Below, piece after piece: positions 43,406 through 55,864 of a stretch of DNA of 64,000 bases. The notes under the pieces were generated by a model. The model ran no database searches. It worked only from the letters and a program-made list of their open reading frames with translations, and was not told the origin of the DNA. Within the stretch, counting starts at the first letter, position 1; the number at the start of each line of letters is the position of its first letter. The stretch is from NCBI GenBank assembly GCA_020881915.1, contig JAJFPB010000011.1, positions 1,798,001-1,862,000 of the forward strand, given 5' to 3'. Source of the DNA: Paramyrothecium sp. XJ0827. Taxonomy: Eukaryota > Ascomycota > Sordariomycetes > Hypocreales > Stachybotryaceae. Made by a program: the position numbers and the translations under genes.

Positions 43406-45884
43406 TTAACGCCGATCCCACTCATCACTGCCATGAGGGTAGGACAATACCCTCCCTGCTCCATGACCGCATACTCTGCGCCATCCCAATAGTGTGTCGA
43501 TCAAGACGAGTTCGTAAAGGTGATACCATCTTGCCCGCGCTACTGAACGACCTTTCAGTCTCTGCTGACATTGTAGGGATAGACAGCAAGTCAGAGGCCA
43601 TTCGAGAGAGGTTCGGATACTCCATTTCGTGCTCTTTCCACCAAGAAAGAGGGCTGAATTGGCATTTGTCGTCGGCTGGGGTAAACGTCTGGATATAACG
43701 TTCGTACTCGTCAAGCGCTGGGCGCCGTTGCGAAGGATATCCCGCTCTGTCATCTGGATGCGCCCTTTGCGTTTGCCAAGCGACTGTGCCAGGAACGCGT
43801 CATATCCAGAGAGCGCCCTTCGGCTGCTCGCTGTCGACAGCATCGCTAAGCCAGGAACCACGCGAGTAGCATACTCCTCCTTCCACATCTTCTTGAGTCT
43901 TGTCGAGTAATCTTCTTCCCACTGCGTCGCATCCGCATGTCCTTCCCAGTGGTATTGCAGCGCCGGCCACCCAAAGCAAGGGTGAAGCACTACAGCACCG
44001 ATATACGCAACAGGCCAGAGTTTATCGTAGTACTCGTTAAGCTTCATCCACGCAAGGTTGATATGGGTAGCAACCATATCAGCGCTGTCCTTTCCCAAGC
44101 CCTCAAGGAGGTCATGACTCTGCTTGAGCTCCTCTAAATGCGTTAAGAGATACTCAAAGGAGGGGAAATACTCCCAAAAGGAGCCGGTGGTAACATGGTT
44201 ATCCTCGCTAGTCTTCGGGTTGCCTTGTAGACGAACGGAGATCTCATCAAACGGCCGCAAGACTTGAATTAAAACCTCAACCACATCCCAGTCCTCTTCT
44301 GACAGCTCGTCGTCAATTATAGAAGGCTTCGTTGACTTTCTCTTGCCCCTTCCCACGCCCTTTCTGCCTTGTCGACAATCCGATTGAAGTATCTACGGAG
44401 AAGCAGAGCGCGGACCATCATACGGTGGCGAGAGTTCCAGCGGGTCTCGTTGTCAGCGATAGGTCTGAGCGGCACTCGCTTCTTCCTAGTCTCAGGATCG
44501 ACGAGTTCAAGGACACCTTTTTGGGATCTTCTTCTTGCCACTTCAAGAGGCACTCTAAGTGTTGTGGCGAGTTCAAGACAGCGGCGTTGAGATTGTGAAG
44601 TCGACCAATTGGGCCCCTCCTCCGCCATTGCATAAGCTTATCGGCCGGTAGAGAGTCGAAATCGTATTCGGAGTCCAGTTCGTTGCTGCCTGTATGCTCC
44701 ATTGCGTCCGCCGCCTTGCCGAATATCAGCTGCTTGACGGCGAGGTTAATGACGTGGCCCAGACAGCGGAGACGGTGTTCGTCTGGGTCAAACTCGAATT
44801 CGTTGCCGAGAGCCACCATTGCCGTGTCGTTATTGCTGGCATTATCAAGGACCATATACCCAAGCCGGTCGCCTCCAAGATCCCACTCTGCCAAGACGTC
44901 AGCCACTTCGTTAGCTAAGCTATCGCCAGTATGGCGTCCGGATACGGCTGGAAGGGCGAGAAGCAGTTTCCGGTGCCGCCATTGTTCGTCAACAAAGAAG
45001 CAGTTGACTCCAAGCAACGAGAGCTGATTGCGAGACGTCCAGCCATCAAATGTGATGTGAATCTTGCCACGAGCAGTTTTTAGATGTTCCGTTACAGCTC
45101 CTTTCGCCCCATTGTAGATCGATCGCAGTCGAGACCGAAGAACCGCGGAAGATGGTATCTTGTCTTTGTACATCGGGGTTGACAAACTCAATGAGGCGGC
45201 GGAGACGCTCACTCTCGATTAGTCGGAAAGGAAGATTATCGTGTGTTATCCAGTCGACGAGAAGCTCTTCGAATGCGCCGAGTTTGAGCCTCCCAAGAAT
45301 GGTAGAAAAGATACGCTGGTCGGCTGGGGCTGCAGTCACTCCAAAGTGTTCTGTCAGAGTCTTAGTGCGGCTGGGCGGCGTCACGTCTTTCCTTCCTGGG
45401 TCCTGCAAGATTGAGTTGGAGTAAAAGAATGAGGAGCTGCTTATTGCTTACCTTGATCCCATGAATATCTCGCAGGTGCTTGATAATATTGGCACTGCCG
45501 TTAGATTCGTACGAGAAAGTGCGAGACCGTCCGGCACCTCTTCCTCACGCACAGACGGCATACCCATCGAAGCTTCTTGCTGTTACCCTTGAGCCTCATA
45601 CGGAACCCTTTCACCCACCACCAGGCAACCTTTGCGCCATTAGTCCTCGGAGGCGTGCCTGCCCGAAGCTCGTCGTTGAAGAGCTCGAACGGGAACGTGG
45701 CTATCTCGCCAGGCGTAGGATTCTCATCCAGGTTAAATATCTTCCTCGGCGGGGTCTGCGGCGTTGAACCTGACAAGAATGAGGACTGAGTAGAGAGCCT
45801 CGACGGGCAGGGAGACGAATGTAGGGTCAAGGACGTTTCAGATCCTACTTGGCCCAAGAAAATGTCCTGGGAATCGATATCCAT
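43406..45884 (-). pseudogene. hAT-E transposase, several frameshifts
   Basis: Starts at ATG 45884. The N-terminal zinc motif (CRLC, then a histidine pair in 'IIKHLRDIHGIK') spans a frame change near 45510. A probable intron with donor GTAAGC near 45450 and acceptor TTGCAG near 45404 follows. The catalytic part reads 'IHITFDGWTSRNQLSLLG' and 'LGYMVLDNASNNDTAM'. The C-terminal dimerisation part reads 'LSRMASDLLSIPTMSAETERSFSSAG'. Further frame changes lie near 45130, 44500, 44350 and 43620. It is most similar in layout to hAT-D. Confidence 0.87.
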
Positions 45885-46890
45885 CGTGTTGGCTGGGAAG
45901 CTAGACTGCTGGAGTCTGTCAGCGAAGGAATAGTATGGCTTCCTTCAGCGGCGACGTACTGCAACATTTGACGACCAGAGGCCAACGTCCTTTGCCTCCA
46001 TTTTATCGGGCACGACAGCGCAGCCTTTCCAGGCCGTCTGCAGGGACAATTAACGCGTTGAGAAACCGCCACGCGATCCGACGCGCCGTGTGCAAATCGC
46101 GAAGCTCTGATGTGGTGCTAAGGCATGTTAGCAGGCACAGCCACGGCACTATATAATCTACGGTACCGGATGTATCTTGCAACATGAGAGATAGTAAAGA
46201 GTATGTTATCTCAGCGGCGAAGCCTAAGCTGTGGAGTTAAGAGATACCAGCCCCACCATAATAAATAGGCGGCCTGTACGGTAGCTCTTATCTAGCGTGT
46301 ATAGGGTAGACTGTCCGACGTATCTTGCTGCTGAACGAAATTGCTGAATCCTAATAAACACGTCACTCTCTACGTGAAATAACATTCATACAGTTAAAGT
46401 ATACTCACTGAATTTCTTTTGCTGAAAGCTTTCTTCTGGTATCAATTCTATCATGGTTAGAGATATGTTTCCAAGGTATCGTTTCGTAGTCTAGAATGCC
46501 GTGTGCATGACAGTGAACATCGACCACTGTGACTGATGAATGTGGGGTGACAGGTCGCTGTACCTACACACAAGTCAAAATGTTTCACTGGACGCATGTA
46601 CTAGCGACTTTATAGATCCCCACAGGCCTTCACGCGGAGGCTTAACTTCCAAGGCCCCACCGTTCAGCCTTCCGTGGAGAAGCTGAATGATAAGCTCAAG
46701 AATGAATTATAATCAGACGCCAGGCTGGCGCGAGAAGAGCGCGAAGCTGGCGCGGGTGGGAGAGGCGAGAAAGGGTTTGTTTCGTTTGGCTCAAGATGAT
46801 GCCCCTCAGCGGCCGATCATTGGCCAGCGGGCCGTACGAAAAGCCAAACTGGGAAGTTGAAGGTTGGGTCAAAGTTACGGCGCCCGGGCC
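45885..46890. other. Non-coding 5' segment of hAT-E
   Basis: No ORF resembling a gene. It probably contains the transposase promoter and the inner part of the right end. Confidence 0.6.
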
Positions 46891-47078
46891 TCACATGACC
46901 CTCGGACACTGGGAACGAGTTGGAACCGGTTGGATCCAAACCCAATCAACTGGACTTCTGAATTGGTTGGTTGCCAAGCACGGGGAGCGAGATCTCAGTT
47001 GAGTTGGACCCACAGTTGGAGGATCCAACGGCTCCAACGATTGGAAGTAGTTGGTTGATTACGCACTCTGTCTTATAG

Positions 47079-48051
47079 TCGACACTGCCGCGCATTCCAT
47101 ATCCGAACCAGAGGAGAAGACCTATCTAATAATGGAAACCGTCCTGGATGTTATTTGGGTCAAACTACTGACCACTAACCCTGTACCTTAGTATCAGCAG
47201 ATGTCCCACCGTCTGACGTACTCATTGGTACTGTGCTCTGGGATGGTTATTATAAATCTTATTATCTTAGTATCCGAGTCTGGACCTCGCTAATAAGGCG
47301 CCAAGAGGGATTTATGGTTAATCCTCATAACTTTTTTTGTTTAATAAGATAGTGGATCCGTTCCACTCCTGATAAATTGCACCATTATGTGATGGCGTAG
47401 GAGCTGGCCGTGGGGCCAATCGTCTCACCACACTGTGCGTTCGACTTCCAATGAGAATATTAGCAACGATGCACTCCATTTGAGACAGCGTTCGGCAGAA
47501 TAGTACTGGAGAAACTCACGTAGGCACCTACAGACCTGATGGCAGAAAAGCAAGGTGATGGGACGTAGATCGCGGCCAATGCCTTGGAACTGAAGAAAGT
47601 GAACCTAGATGTTCAGGGGCCAGGTGTTCAGCGATTGCACCTTCCAACGCTCAATAAACTCGAGTTTAGACGAATCGCTTCAGAGAATTTAAAGCTATAT
47701 TACGGTATCACCGCTGGCAGAGTACTGCATACTGTAAGGAATTCCTTTCACCAGAAGCGCTACTGTATCACAGCTGAGGTTGTTCTCACTTATGATTTCC
47801 ATTCCACGCTCCCGATCTGCTCAGAGAACACCTTGATGCAAATCTCTTCCGAGTCTAGCGTGGACATATTGCTAAGACCCTTAGCCAGAATACTTCATCA
47901 ACTGATGTCCACCGAGTGGAATGATTGAGCGTAGCTTTACTATACTTGCGCTGCAGGAATGTTGCGGCCGGAATTTGGATGTGTTCAACTTGGTTGTACC
48001 ACCAAGTGCATACGATCCAATGACTCAGCATAAAGTCTGCCGTATCTTTCA
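47079..48051. other. Stretch between hAT-E and hAT-F
   Basis: About 970 bp. A 114-residue open frame at 47584-47928 has no recognisable motif and weak coding character. Otherwise nothing is seen. Confidence 0.5.
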
Positions 48052-48597
48052 TTTCCTAGCAGGGTTCAAAGCCACTCCACGAAAACCCACATATGGACTC
48101 ACATATGGATCCATATCAAATACACTCCATTCCATCAGACCCAGTTGTGGATTTACTCCCACTCCACGGGAGCCAGGCCACATGTGGAAATTGTGGAATG
48201 CAGTGGATATTTCCTTAATCTTAGCGGAGGTTTACAAATACCACAGAACCCCTAGTTAATAGGTTGAGTTTAAAGTATTTGCGAACTAATATGCCAGGTT
48301 TAAGACAACGCATACCTGTTCCCTACCGATACCAAGCTACCTGGAATGGCTGTTCAGCTGTTCCTATGATGCTGCTCGCGACCGCAGCTGCCTGGCTGGC
48401 AGAATAAAGATCTGCACGATCCGGTGTATTTCCTCATGGGCGACGCGATCCTCAGATAATTCTCATCAATTGGCTGATGCTATTAGACCTTCGACTATGT
48501 GGATTTTAATTGTCTGACAATGCCAATGCGTCCGACTACCGGTACTTTGGCTCATTCTGACTGGCAACAAAACTTCAGCTGCAAATATCGTATCTCA

Positions 48598-51110
48598 ATG
48601 GCCGACTATCAGCCCGATTCTCGACCAGGTACTCTCGAGCCCTCTGCGCAAGGGAAATCGACGGCGGCGATCCCCGAACGAACAGAAGAAGACGAACAAC
48701 GGCTATTTCGCTTGTTCAAGGGCTGGACTTTGTCCGAAAGAGATAGCCACACGCGTCAATGGGTCTACCGGTTTGGGTACGGCATTCAGAATATAGCAAC
48801 GAAGGAACGCCGCTGGGTCTGTTGTATGTGTATCAAACGGAAGGATCCGAGGCCGAAGAATTACAACTATAAGGGCCTGCAGAACGCTGAGAGCCACTTG
48901 TTCAAGGATCACAACGGCATAGTCGATCCTTCAGGTAAAAGGCAGGCCCTGAAATCTACCGTTGCAACACCCGCCCGTTCAATTGCTACATTACTTCGAT
49001 TGAATCCAGAGGTCCCCCGCGATCAAGACATAACGAATCTATTAATCAAGCGGGTTAATAAAGCCGCGTTTCAACAGATGATCGTCAACTGGATCGTCAA
49101 CACGAATCGATCGTTCACCACCGCGAAAGATCCTGACCTGCGAGCGATCTTCGAATATCTCAACCCCTCTGTTTCCATTACAGAAGCTCACATATCCGAT
49201 GTAACGGTGCGCGCAATCGCCGAAAGAGAATTCAACGCGAATAAATCGGCTGTACGAAAGACGCTTCGGAAGAGCCCAGGCCAAATCCATATCCAGTTTG
49301 ATGGATGGCGATCCGGGAACAGGCATGCTCTTTACGGCGTTACTTGTATATTTAGGGATCTGGATAACAGGCCCCGGAAGTGCGTTCTCGGCCTCCCGGA
49401 GCTACTAGGCCGGCACACAGGCGAGAATATCGCTGAGCAGATACTCGACATCGTCCGGGAGTTCGAGATTGGGGATAAGCTGGGCTACTTTACGCTGGAT
49501 AACGGGTCGAATAACAAAACAACGATGGAAGAGCTGGGCCATGAGCTAGGATTCGACTGGAAGAAGCGCTGGGTTCGCTGCATTGGCCATGTTGTCAATA
49601 TAGTGGTGAAACACATGTTATTTGGCCAAGATCCAAACGCGTTCGAGCAACAGATCTACGACGGCCAATTGACGGCCGCGAGGGAACACGAGCAGTGGCG
49701 CAAAAGGGGTCCAGTAGGTAAATGGCATAATTTCGCTGTGGTAAGCCGATATTTTTCTTGTTTTTACTGCATTGTTTTCTAACTTTCCTGTTTTCCGGCT
49801 TATTTTAACTGCATTTGCAGGAGGTTAACAGATCCGATATCTGGACCGACGTCCTTAAAAAAGTCCAGCTGGTCGAATCCCAACTATCCGACGATCCAGC
49901 GACCCAAAGCCATGATCCTGTTGGCGTTGTATTAGATAACGCTACCCGTTGGCTTTCCCAGCTAGCCATGATCGACCGGGCTCTTGTTTTGCAGCCGTTT
50001 TACGACCCTTTTATCCAGCGAGCGTTGAGTGAGTGGAACAAAGCGAATCTTACGAAAAGTGGCTCCGTTAGGAAGGGGGCCAGGATGCCGTTCTTTTTGA
50101 AGGAAGAGAACCGGGTTTCAAGCAGCGACTGGCGTGTGCTCCAGGCGCTCCGCGATATCCTACTAGACTTTCAGCTAGTAGTGAAAGCCTTAGAGGGCGA
50201 TGGACAAGGGAAACACCAAAAGCAAGGTCAAGAAGATGCGATTGAGCTTCCATTATCCGGTAAGTCCTGGCTGAATGGAGTCAGTCTGTGATTGGTATGG
50301 CTAACCGAGTCACGACTCGAAGGTACCAGCTGGGATCTTCTTCATGCGTACGAATATCTTCTCGAGTCCCTCGAATCCGCCAAAAAGATTGCCGTTGGCC
50401 TCCCTGACTCCGGGCATCTCGCCGTTAATATTAATCTAGGCTGGATAAAGCTCGATGAGTATTATCAATACCTCAACGACAGTCCTGTGATCTACGGCGC
50501 GCCGGCTCTCCATCCTGCTTACCGCTGGGCATTATTCGACGATCTGTGGGGTGATGATGCTAAGCGGCGGACGTGGATTATCAAAGCCAAAGCGATTATT
50601 CAGGATCTGTGGGAATGCGAATACAAGGACTTATTTTCTGAAGATCAAGACTCTGATTTACCTGCAAGTAAACGTCTTAAATCCTCAAGGAACAAGTTTA
50701 CAGCCTGGCGTAACAGCAAACGAGGGCTAACTCTTCAGAATCAGGCTATTGACGAGTCTGCCGGGGCATCTCTTTCGTCATTGTACAGAGGGTTGGATCT
50801 CGATGAGTACGATCAGTGGCAACGCAATATCGACGATTCTGACGCTCTCGTTACCGACCCATACGAATACTGGCACACCAGGCGTCTCAAGTACCCCAAA
50901 TTGAGTAGGATGGCCCTGGATTTACTGACTGTGGCCCCTATGTCAGCAGAGTGTGAGAGGTTGTTTTCAGTGGCCGGGCAGATGGTTACGAGGCTTAGGA
51001 ATCGGCTAGATGCTTCAACTATCGGCATGTGCCAGACTTTACGCAGTTGGCTACGTGCAGGATTGATCGAGCAGCTGGATCAGATACTGACAGAACCTTC
51101 GAGGGAATGA
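48598..51110 (+). CDS. hAT transposase (hAT-F), intact, three exons
   Basis: Model: join(48598..49740,49821..50259,50323..51110), 789 residues. Introns are 49741-49820 (GTAAGC..TTTGCAG) and 50260-50322 (GTAAGT..CGAAG). The ATG at 48598 (MADYQPD) matches the start of the related hAT-B protein; an upstream in-frame ATG at 48499 would add 33 residues. Residues 75-105 form a zinc-binding C2H2 block (C75/C78, H100/H105). The catalytic core has 'IQFDGWRSGNRHALYG' and 'LGYFTLDNGSNNKTTM', with the final acidic residue in 'SAECERLFS' near the C-terminus, inside the dimerisation domain. Nothing essential is visibly missing, so this could be an autonomous source for related elements. Confidence 0.9.
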
Positions 51111-51211
51111 TGGCGATATGCCAGGGGTTGAGTTATACAAGGGAGTAAGTCCCTTGCTCGTCATGTGGACGTCTTTTCCACATTGTGGATTCACATCCAT
51201 GATGGAACCAT

Positions 51212-53552
51212 ATCCCCTTGACTGCGCGAAGCCTCAGATGATGTAACGATCCCCACAATATCTTAGTCATGATGTCGGTACATAAAGTAACTTCCTAGCC
51301 CTGCCCCACCTAATTTACTATGTACGCCGCTTCCTACGATACCTCAATGCCTGACACAAGATCGAAAAGTCAGCGGCAGAGCCGTCGGGGCCGGGCCCGG
51401 CATGACGATGCCGCTGCTGCCTCTGCTGAAGCTATTTCCAACGGACCAAGGCGAGGGCCGCCACGCCGGGCCCGGCAGCAAGCTGTTGCTGCCGCTGCTG
51501 CCGTTGAAGCTGCTGACGATGTTGAAGCTGCTGACGATATTGAAGCTGCTGACGAAGGTGGTGTTGAGCTTCCAATTACGATGAACAAGAGCCGGCCGGA
51601 ACAAGCCCACGATAGCACACAAAGACCGGAAATCGACCCCCTGGACGCTGTGGGCACCGAATTCAAGCCTTTCCAAGTCCCTGAACGCCCCTTCCAAGTC
51701 CGACAGCTCCCTGAGACCCCGTTGAAGCTATTCCAGCATTTCCTACCTATTTGGCTCGTTGCAAAATGGGTCAAATATACCAATAATGATCGGACCGCTG
51801 CTGATCCTAATGATCCGGCCTTGAAGAAATCTAGCCGTCAGAGACGGTGGAAACCGACCTCCGTTCAAGAGATATATATATGGATAGCTATGACTATCTA
51901 TATGGACAGACACCCAGAAAAACAGCTCTCCAGCTATTGGAAGGAGCCAAAAGGCGGCAGCAATATCTCCCCCCACCGAATATCACGATATATGTCATAT
52001 GATCGGTTTATCCTACTGAAAAACCGGCTTCGAATTCATGATCCAGATAACATAGAAATAGGGGTGCCGGGCCCGTACAATAAGGTCAACGAATGGGCCC
52101 TTGTCCTGATGGAAGCCGCCCTCAGCATCGTCATCGTCGGCAGCATCATTGGCGTCGATGAAGCTATGCAGGGCTTCCAAGGGAGGTCCAGCCAGACTGT
52201 GACGATTAAGACGAAGCCCACGCCCACAGGGCTCAAGATCTGGGTCCTAGCTGTCAAGGGATATATATTACAGTGGATTTGGCATAGGCCCGGCACCCAA
52301 TACGGGCCCGTCGGCATCGAGGCCCGTAAGGGCCCGAAGGTCAAGCTATTAGACAGATCATCAGACAAGCCGCCGGCTTTGAACCCTACCCAAGCTGTCG
52401 TTGTTGCCCTAGTAAATCGGCTGCCTAGGGAGACGTACCATGTCTATATAGACAACCTTTTCTCGTCCCCGGACCTATTCAAAGCTCTGAGGCAGCTGGG
52501 GATAGGGGCCACCGGCACATGCCGTACGAACTGTGGGATCTATCGTGAGATAGTTAAATTCAAGGACAATGATAGAAAAGGACAACAGATGTGGCCTTGG
52601 GGCCGGCTCGAGAGCTGGCCCACGCCGGATAATAAGGTAGGAAGCCCTAGGAAGCTGGGCCCTAGGGAAATGTATTACTGACCGTCTTCTAGGTCAACCA
52701 AATCGCATGGAAGGACAATGCCTTAGTGTTGTTTCTGACCACTGTTTATGACGGCTCTGAAACCGCTGTCTGCCTTAGAAAACGCCCTAAAGGTGGGCAG
52801 CCATATTCACGCCCAATTCAACAGTTTTTCGGTGACGAGGGCATCAAGGAAGTATCCGTGCCGTTGATAGCTGCTGACTATAATTTATATATGAATGCAG
52901 TAGATAGAGGTGATCATCTTCGAGCAAATATGAAGACAAAGCATCGTCAGAGACGGGGCCCTGCCCGGGCTCTTGCTTGGTCCTTTTTGCTTAAGACAGC
53001 TATTTGTAATAGCTTCATTTTACAACGGGACGGGCAGCCGGCCTTTGAGCCCTCTAAGACACTTAGTGAGTGGCAGGACCGGATTTCTGACGCCCTATGT
53101 GAGTATTACTATGATAGCTATCGTCAGACAGCTCCATCAAGGAAACGCTATCGAGCTGGGGACGAATTTACGCCTGTCTGGCAGCATAATTTTGGTCCCA
53201 GAGGAAAAAGGGATCGTTGCAAGGGCTGTCAAGGCATTCAAATTTCCCCTCGAACACAGAGCTTTCAAAATGCTAGAAAACGCCGGGTCCTGGAGCCGTT
53301 AGATGTAAATAGCTTCAACAGGCCGGGCCCTGACGATATCGTTGAGCCGGAGCCGCCGGAGGGCTTGAATATCAAGCAGACGGAAGATGGTTGTCTGACA
53401 TGCGATGTACCCCTATGTAACGAAGGAAAATGCTGGTACATCTACCATCAGCCAATTTACTAGAGCTTCGATGTATCTAGATTTTACCCGGTTCCAATTG
53501 GTCAAGATCCCAGTCCGTTACAACATCTGAGGCTTCGCGCAGTCAAGGGGAT
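51212..53552 (+). mobile_element. piggyBac-like element 2, nested in hAT-F
   Basis: 2341 bp. The ends are ATCCCCTTGACTGCGCGAAG and its complement, an inverted repeat of about 30 bp (51212-51242 against 53522-53552). It is flanked by CCAT at 51208-51211 and 53553-53556, in place of the TTAA usual for piggyBac. It interrupts the right end of hAT-F, 100 bp after the transposase stop codon. Confidence 0.87.
51320..53463 (+). CDS. piggyBac-like transposase 2, intact
   Basis: Model: join(51320..52636,52693..53463), 695 residues. The intron is 56 nt (GTAGGA..TTCTAG), placed exactly as in element 1. The N-terminal 90 residues are Arg/Ala-rich, with a short EAADD repeat. The DDE_Tnp_1_7 catalytic domain (about 120-560) has its three Asp residues in 'IIGVDEAMQGFQGRS', 'HVYIDNLFSSPDLF' and 'MNAVDRGDHLR'. 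The C-terminal 90 residues are a cysteine-rich zinc-binding tail (CKGCQGIQ, CLTCDVPLC, CWYIYH), as in piggyBac proteins. The whole frame is open and all motifs are present; it is probably capable of transposition (inference). Confidence 0.9.
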
Positions 53553-53642
53553 CCATCCATTCCACCGCCGTGATCTTAGTCATCATCCACCTCAATTCCA
53601 TATCCTCGAATGTGTAGTGGAGTGTAGTGGCTTTGAACCCTG

Positions 53643-53989
53643 GCCAAATAGCTCTACTTTTGATGATTGTGGATCGGGGCCGCCTTGAGCTGGGAGAAGA
53701 CGTTTGTACGCGTCCGCCTCATGCTGAAGATCGGGGATAAATGCTTGCACCGTGCCTTTACTTACGAAAGTGTATTATTCAGATGTCTTCTACAACCACT
53801 ATCAGCGGACGAAGAGAATAATACCGCTAAGTGCAATACTACAGGCGTTCGAAAATGGGACCCTTAAAATAATGTAACCGGAAAATGCTACTCACTAGAG
53901 GGAGATGCAATGCCCTTGATACTTTTTGGCTTCATGAAGAATAGGCCTCCTGGCTGGACCTCACCACGCCACCCCTGTGGTGCAATGTA
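53643..53989. other. Flank of hAT-F
   Basis: No gene is seen. Confidence 0.5.
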
Positions 53990-54262
53990 TCATGGGGCAG
54001 CTCTGAGTAATGTGCCGATGCATGCAAACTCCTTGACTACCGTCAAGTGAGTGTGCGGATACATGATTACGGTTTGCCTTCGAAGCTTCTCTCGGTCAAT
54101 CCGTTCCAAAAGGATACAACCTTCCTCGGCGCCAGGTTCTAGAAGCAGCCGGTACGAGTCCTGTTCAAATTCGTTGTGCCTTAGCTTTGGTGGCACTAGG
54201 ATCTCGGAATCGTGAGACAGTCCTTTCCCGAGATGCACAACGTGAACGGGGTACTCGGGGGG
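53990..54262 (-). pseudogene. Possible gene fragment, unknown
   Basis: About 90 residues with protein-like composition ('RHNEFEQDSYRLLLEPGAEEGCILLERIDREKLRRQ'), open between a TGA and a TAA on the minus strand. There is no ATG at a sensible place and no recognised motif. It could be the last exon of a lost gene or a chance frame. Confidence 0.25.
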
Positions 54263-55864
54263 GATGTCTCAAAGTCGACCTCTCTGTCTCAAAGTAGGGA
54301 GGAGTGTCGGCTTTGAGAAACCGCCCCCCCAAGCATGCAACGCTGCGGCAGAGACTTGACACGGGCAACTTGGGTCGTTGTAAAATAAAAAAAAATTGAC
54401 AAACAGGACAGGGTCTCCCTCGCCCACCACCCTCGCTACTCAGCCTCCTCCATCTCAAGGCGTTCCGAAACAGTCACCCGTCGTCAACCATTCCCCCAAG
54501 GAATCGTCACCTAGTTAAGTCAAATGAGGAGGCTGGCGAGAGGGAGTGACAAACAACCCTGATATCACGGAAGTGCACCTGCTGTAGCCACTCGAATCGG
54601 TACCACGGATTGACATTTGGCTGCCGTTCGGGTCTAACAAATGTACGCAACCAAGACAAAGAGCCGTACCTAACTGCGCAGAAGAGGCAATTTGCTTCGC
54701 CGAATTACACCCAGAGAGCGATCTGCTCCTTCCAATTCCACGTCTTGCTAATTCGTCCCGAGCAGATCACAAGAATTGTCGGCCCCGTTACTACCGTGCA
54801 CGTACAATGTCAAAGCGTTAGGATGTGCAAAGTTGTGTTCCTTTCTCTCCATTGGATGGCTTGTGCATGGGAACATGGGATTCGGTGAGAAGGAGACCAT
54901 CAAGCCCCTGTCAGAGAGAAGAGAAAAGAAGCGTCAGCCAATGAGCCATTACTTCTTCAGCACTGTAGCCATAAATCACACACGAAAAAGCAAACAACCA
55001 TGCACCCAGTACAAGCGCCCCGCCCGTCGCCCCTGCCCCCCTCCCCCCACCCTTGTCTTGTTCGCCTTTTGCCAAGTGGTTCGCCCTAGTCACCCTGTTG
55101 CCTAATCGGCCTTGTCAGCAGAGCCTCACTGCAGATCTATAAAGTAGAAAGCCCTCTCGCCTCGGTCTCCCATCTCTGCTCATCAACATGGCTCCTACAT
55201 GATTCCCCTTCTCGCCTACGTCTCTTTTTGTTTTGTATCCACCCAAGCTCTTTTCGCACGACCACACGCAGCATCTTGGCCACCTCGGCGTCAAAGCATC
55301 GGGCTTCTTAGCCAGGCGGTGCCTCCCAACTCAAAACCTCGCCCTTGATGATGCACACGACGGCGAGCCGTGTCTGATGTGAAGCACGGAAGGCTGCCAT
55401 ATGCCTAGAAAGCCTGTAGGTTCCCTTTTGGGCACGAGCATTGGTCTTTGGCGAGGATAATGAGAGCCGCATCAAGCCATCTCTGCATTATCGCTCAAGT
55501 ATCCTTCCCAATTTGTCCAGTGAAATCAAGGTGCGAATTCACGAGGCAGGTGATCGGAGATTAGTGACGAAAATCTGTTAGCAGACTCACCACAACAGCA
55601 CAGCTTGGATGGTCCCCGCACCCTGCTGCCTTCCCACCAAGGAATCAATGACCCAACTCCCAGGCCTTGTCTTTGCCAAACTGTTTCAATGGACCAAGTG
55701 GCCCACTGGAAACCCACCTTCGGCTTCTTCCTTGACGTGGGGATTCGCCAAAGGCTAACTCGGTGGTGGTGGGTTGCACACTCTGATTCCGAGGAAGATC
55801 CCACCCATGCTTGAACCAGCTGATGCTCACCTGGGTTATTCCAACCACTTCACCTTGCAGTATG
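54263..55864. other. Intergenic, about 1.6 kb
   Basis: C-rich and low-complexity blocks, with a TATA-like TATAAAG at 55138-55144. About 45 bp later an ATG at 55188 is followed after four codons by TGA. No gene is recognised; it may be the promoter and leader of a decayed gene. Confidence 0.45.

Larger units (their letters stand above)
43245..47070 (-). mobile_element. hAT-E: complete hAT element
   Basis: 3826 bp, with ends CAGAGTGCGTAATCAACCAA and TTGGTTGATTACGCACTCTG, a perfect 20-bp inverted repeat. The 8-bp target duplication TCTTATAG lies at 43237-43244 and 47071-47078. Subterminal AGTTGGATTG / CAATCCAACT motifs are clustered at both ends (43260-43370 and 46915-47050). The perfect ends suggest a recent insertion although the transposase is broken. 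Confidence 0.95.
48060..53642 (+). mobile_element. hAT-F: hAT element with intact transposase, carrying piggyBac-like element 2
   Basis: The ends are CAGGGTTCAAAGCCACT and its exact complement (17 bp). Subterminal CACATATGG / CCATATG and AGTGGA motifs lie at both ends. Without the piggyBac-like element it is about 3.24 kb. No 8-bp target duplication is present: the flanks are TTTCCTAG on the left and GCCAAATA on the right. The transposase is on the plus strand and fully open after splicing. Confidence 0.85.

Noticed and set aside
47584..47928. 114-residue plus-strand gene
   Set aside because: No motif, no homologous look, and it sits alone between two hAT elements.
55188..55202. Start of a gene after a good TATA box
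   Set aside because: The ATG is followed by TGA after four codons and no splice donor lies between.
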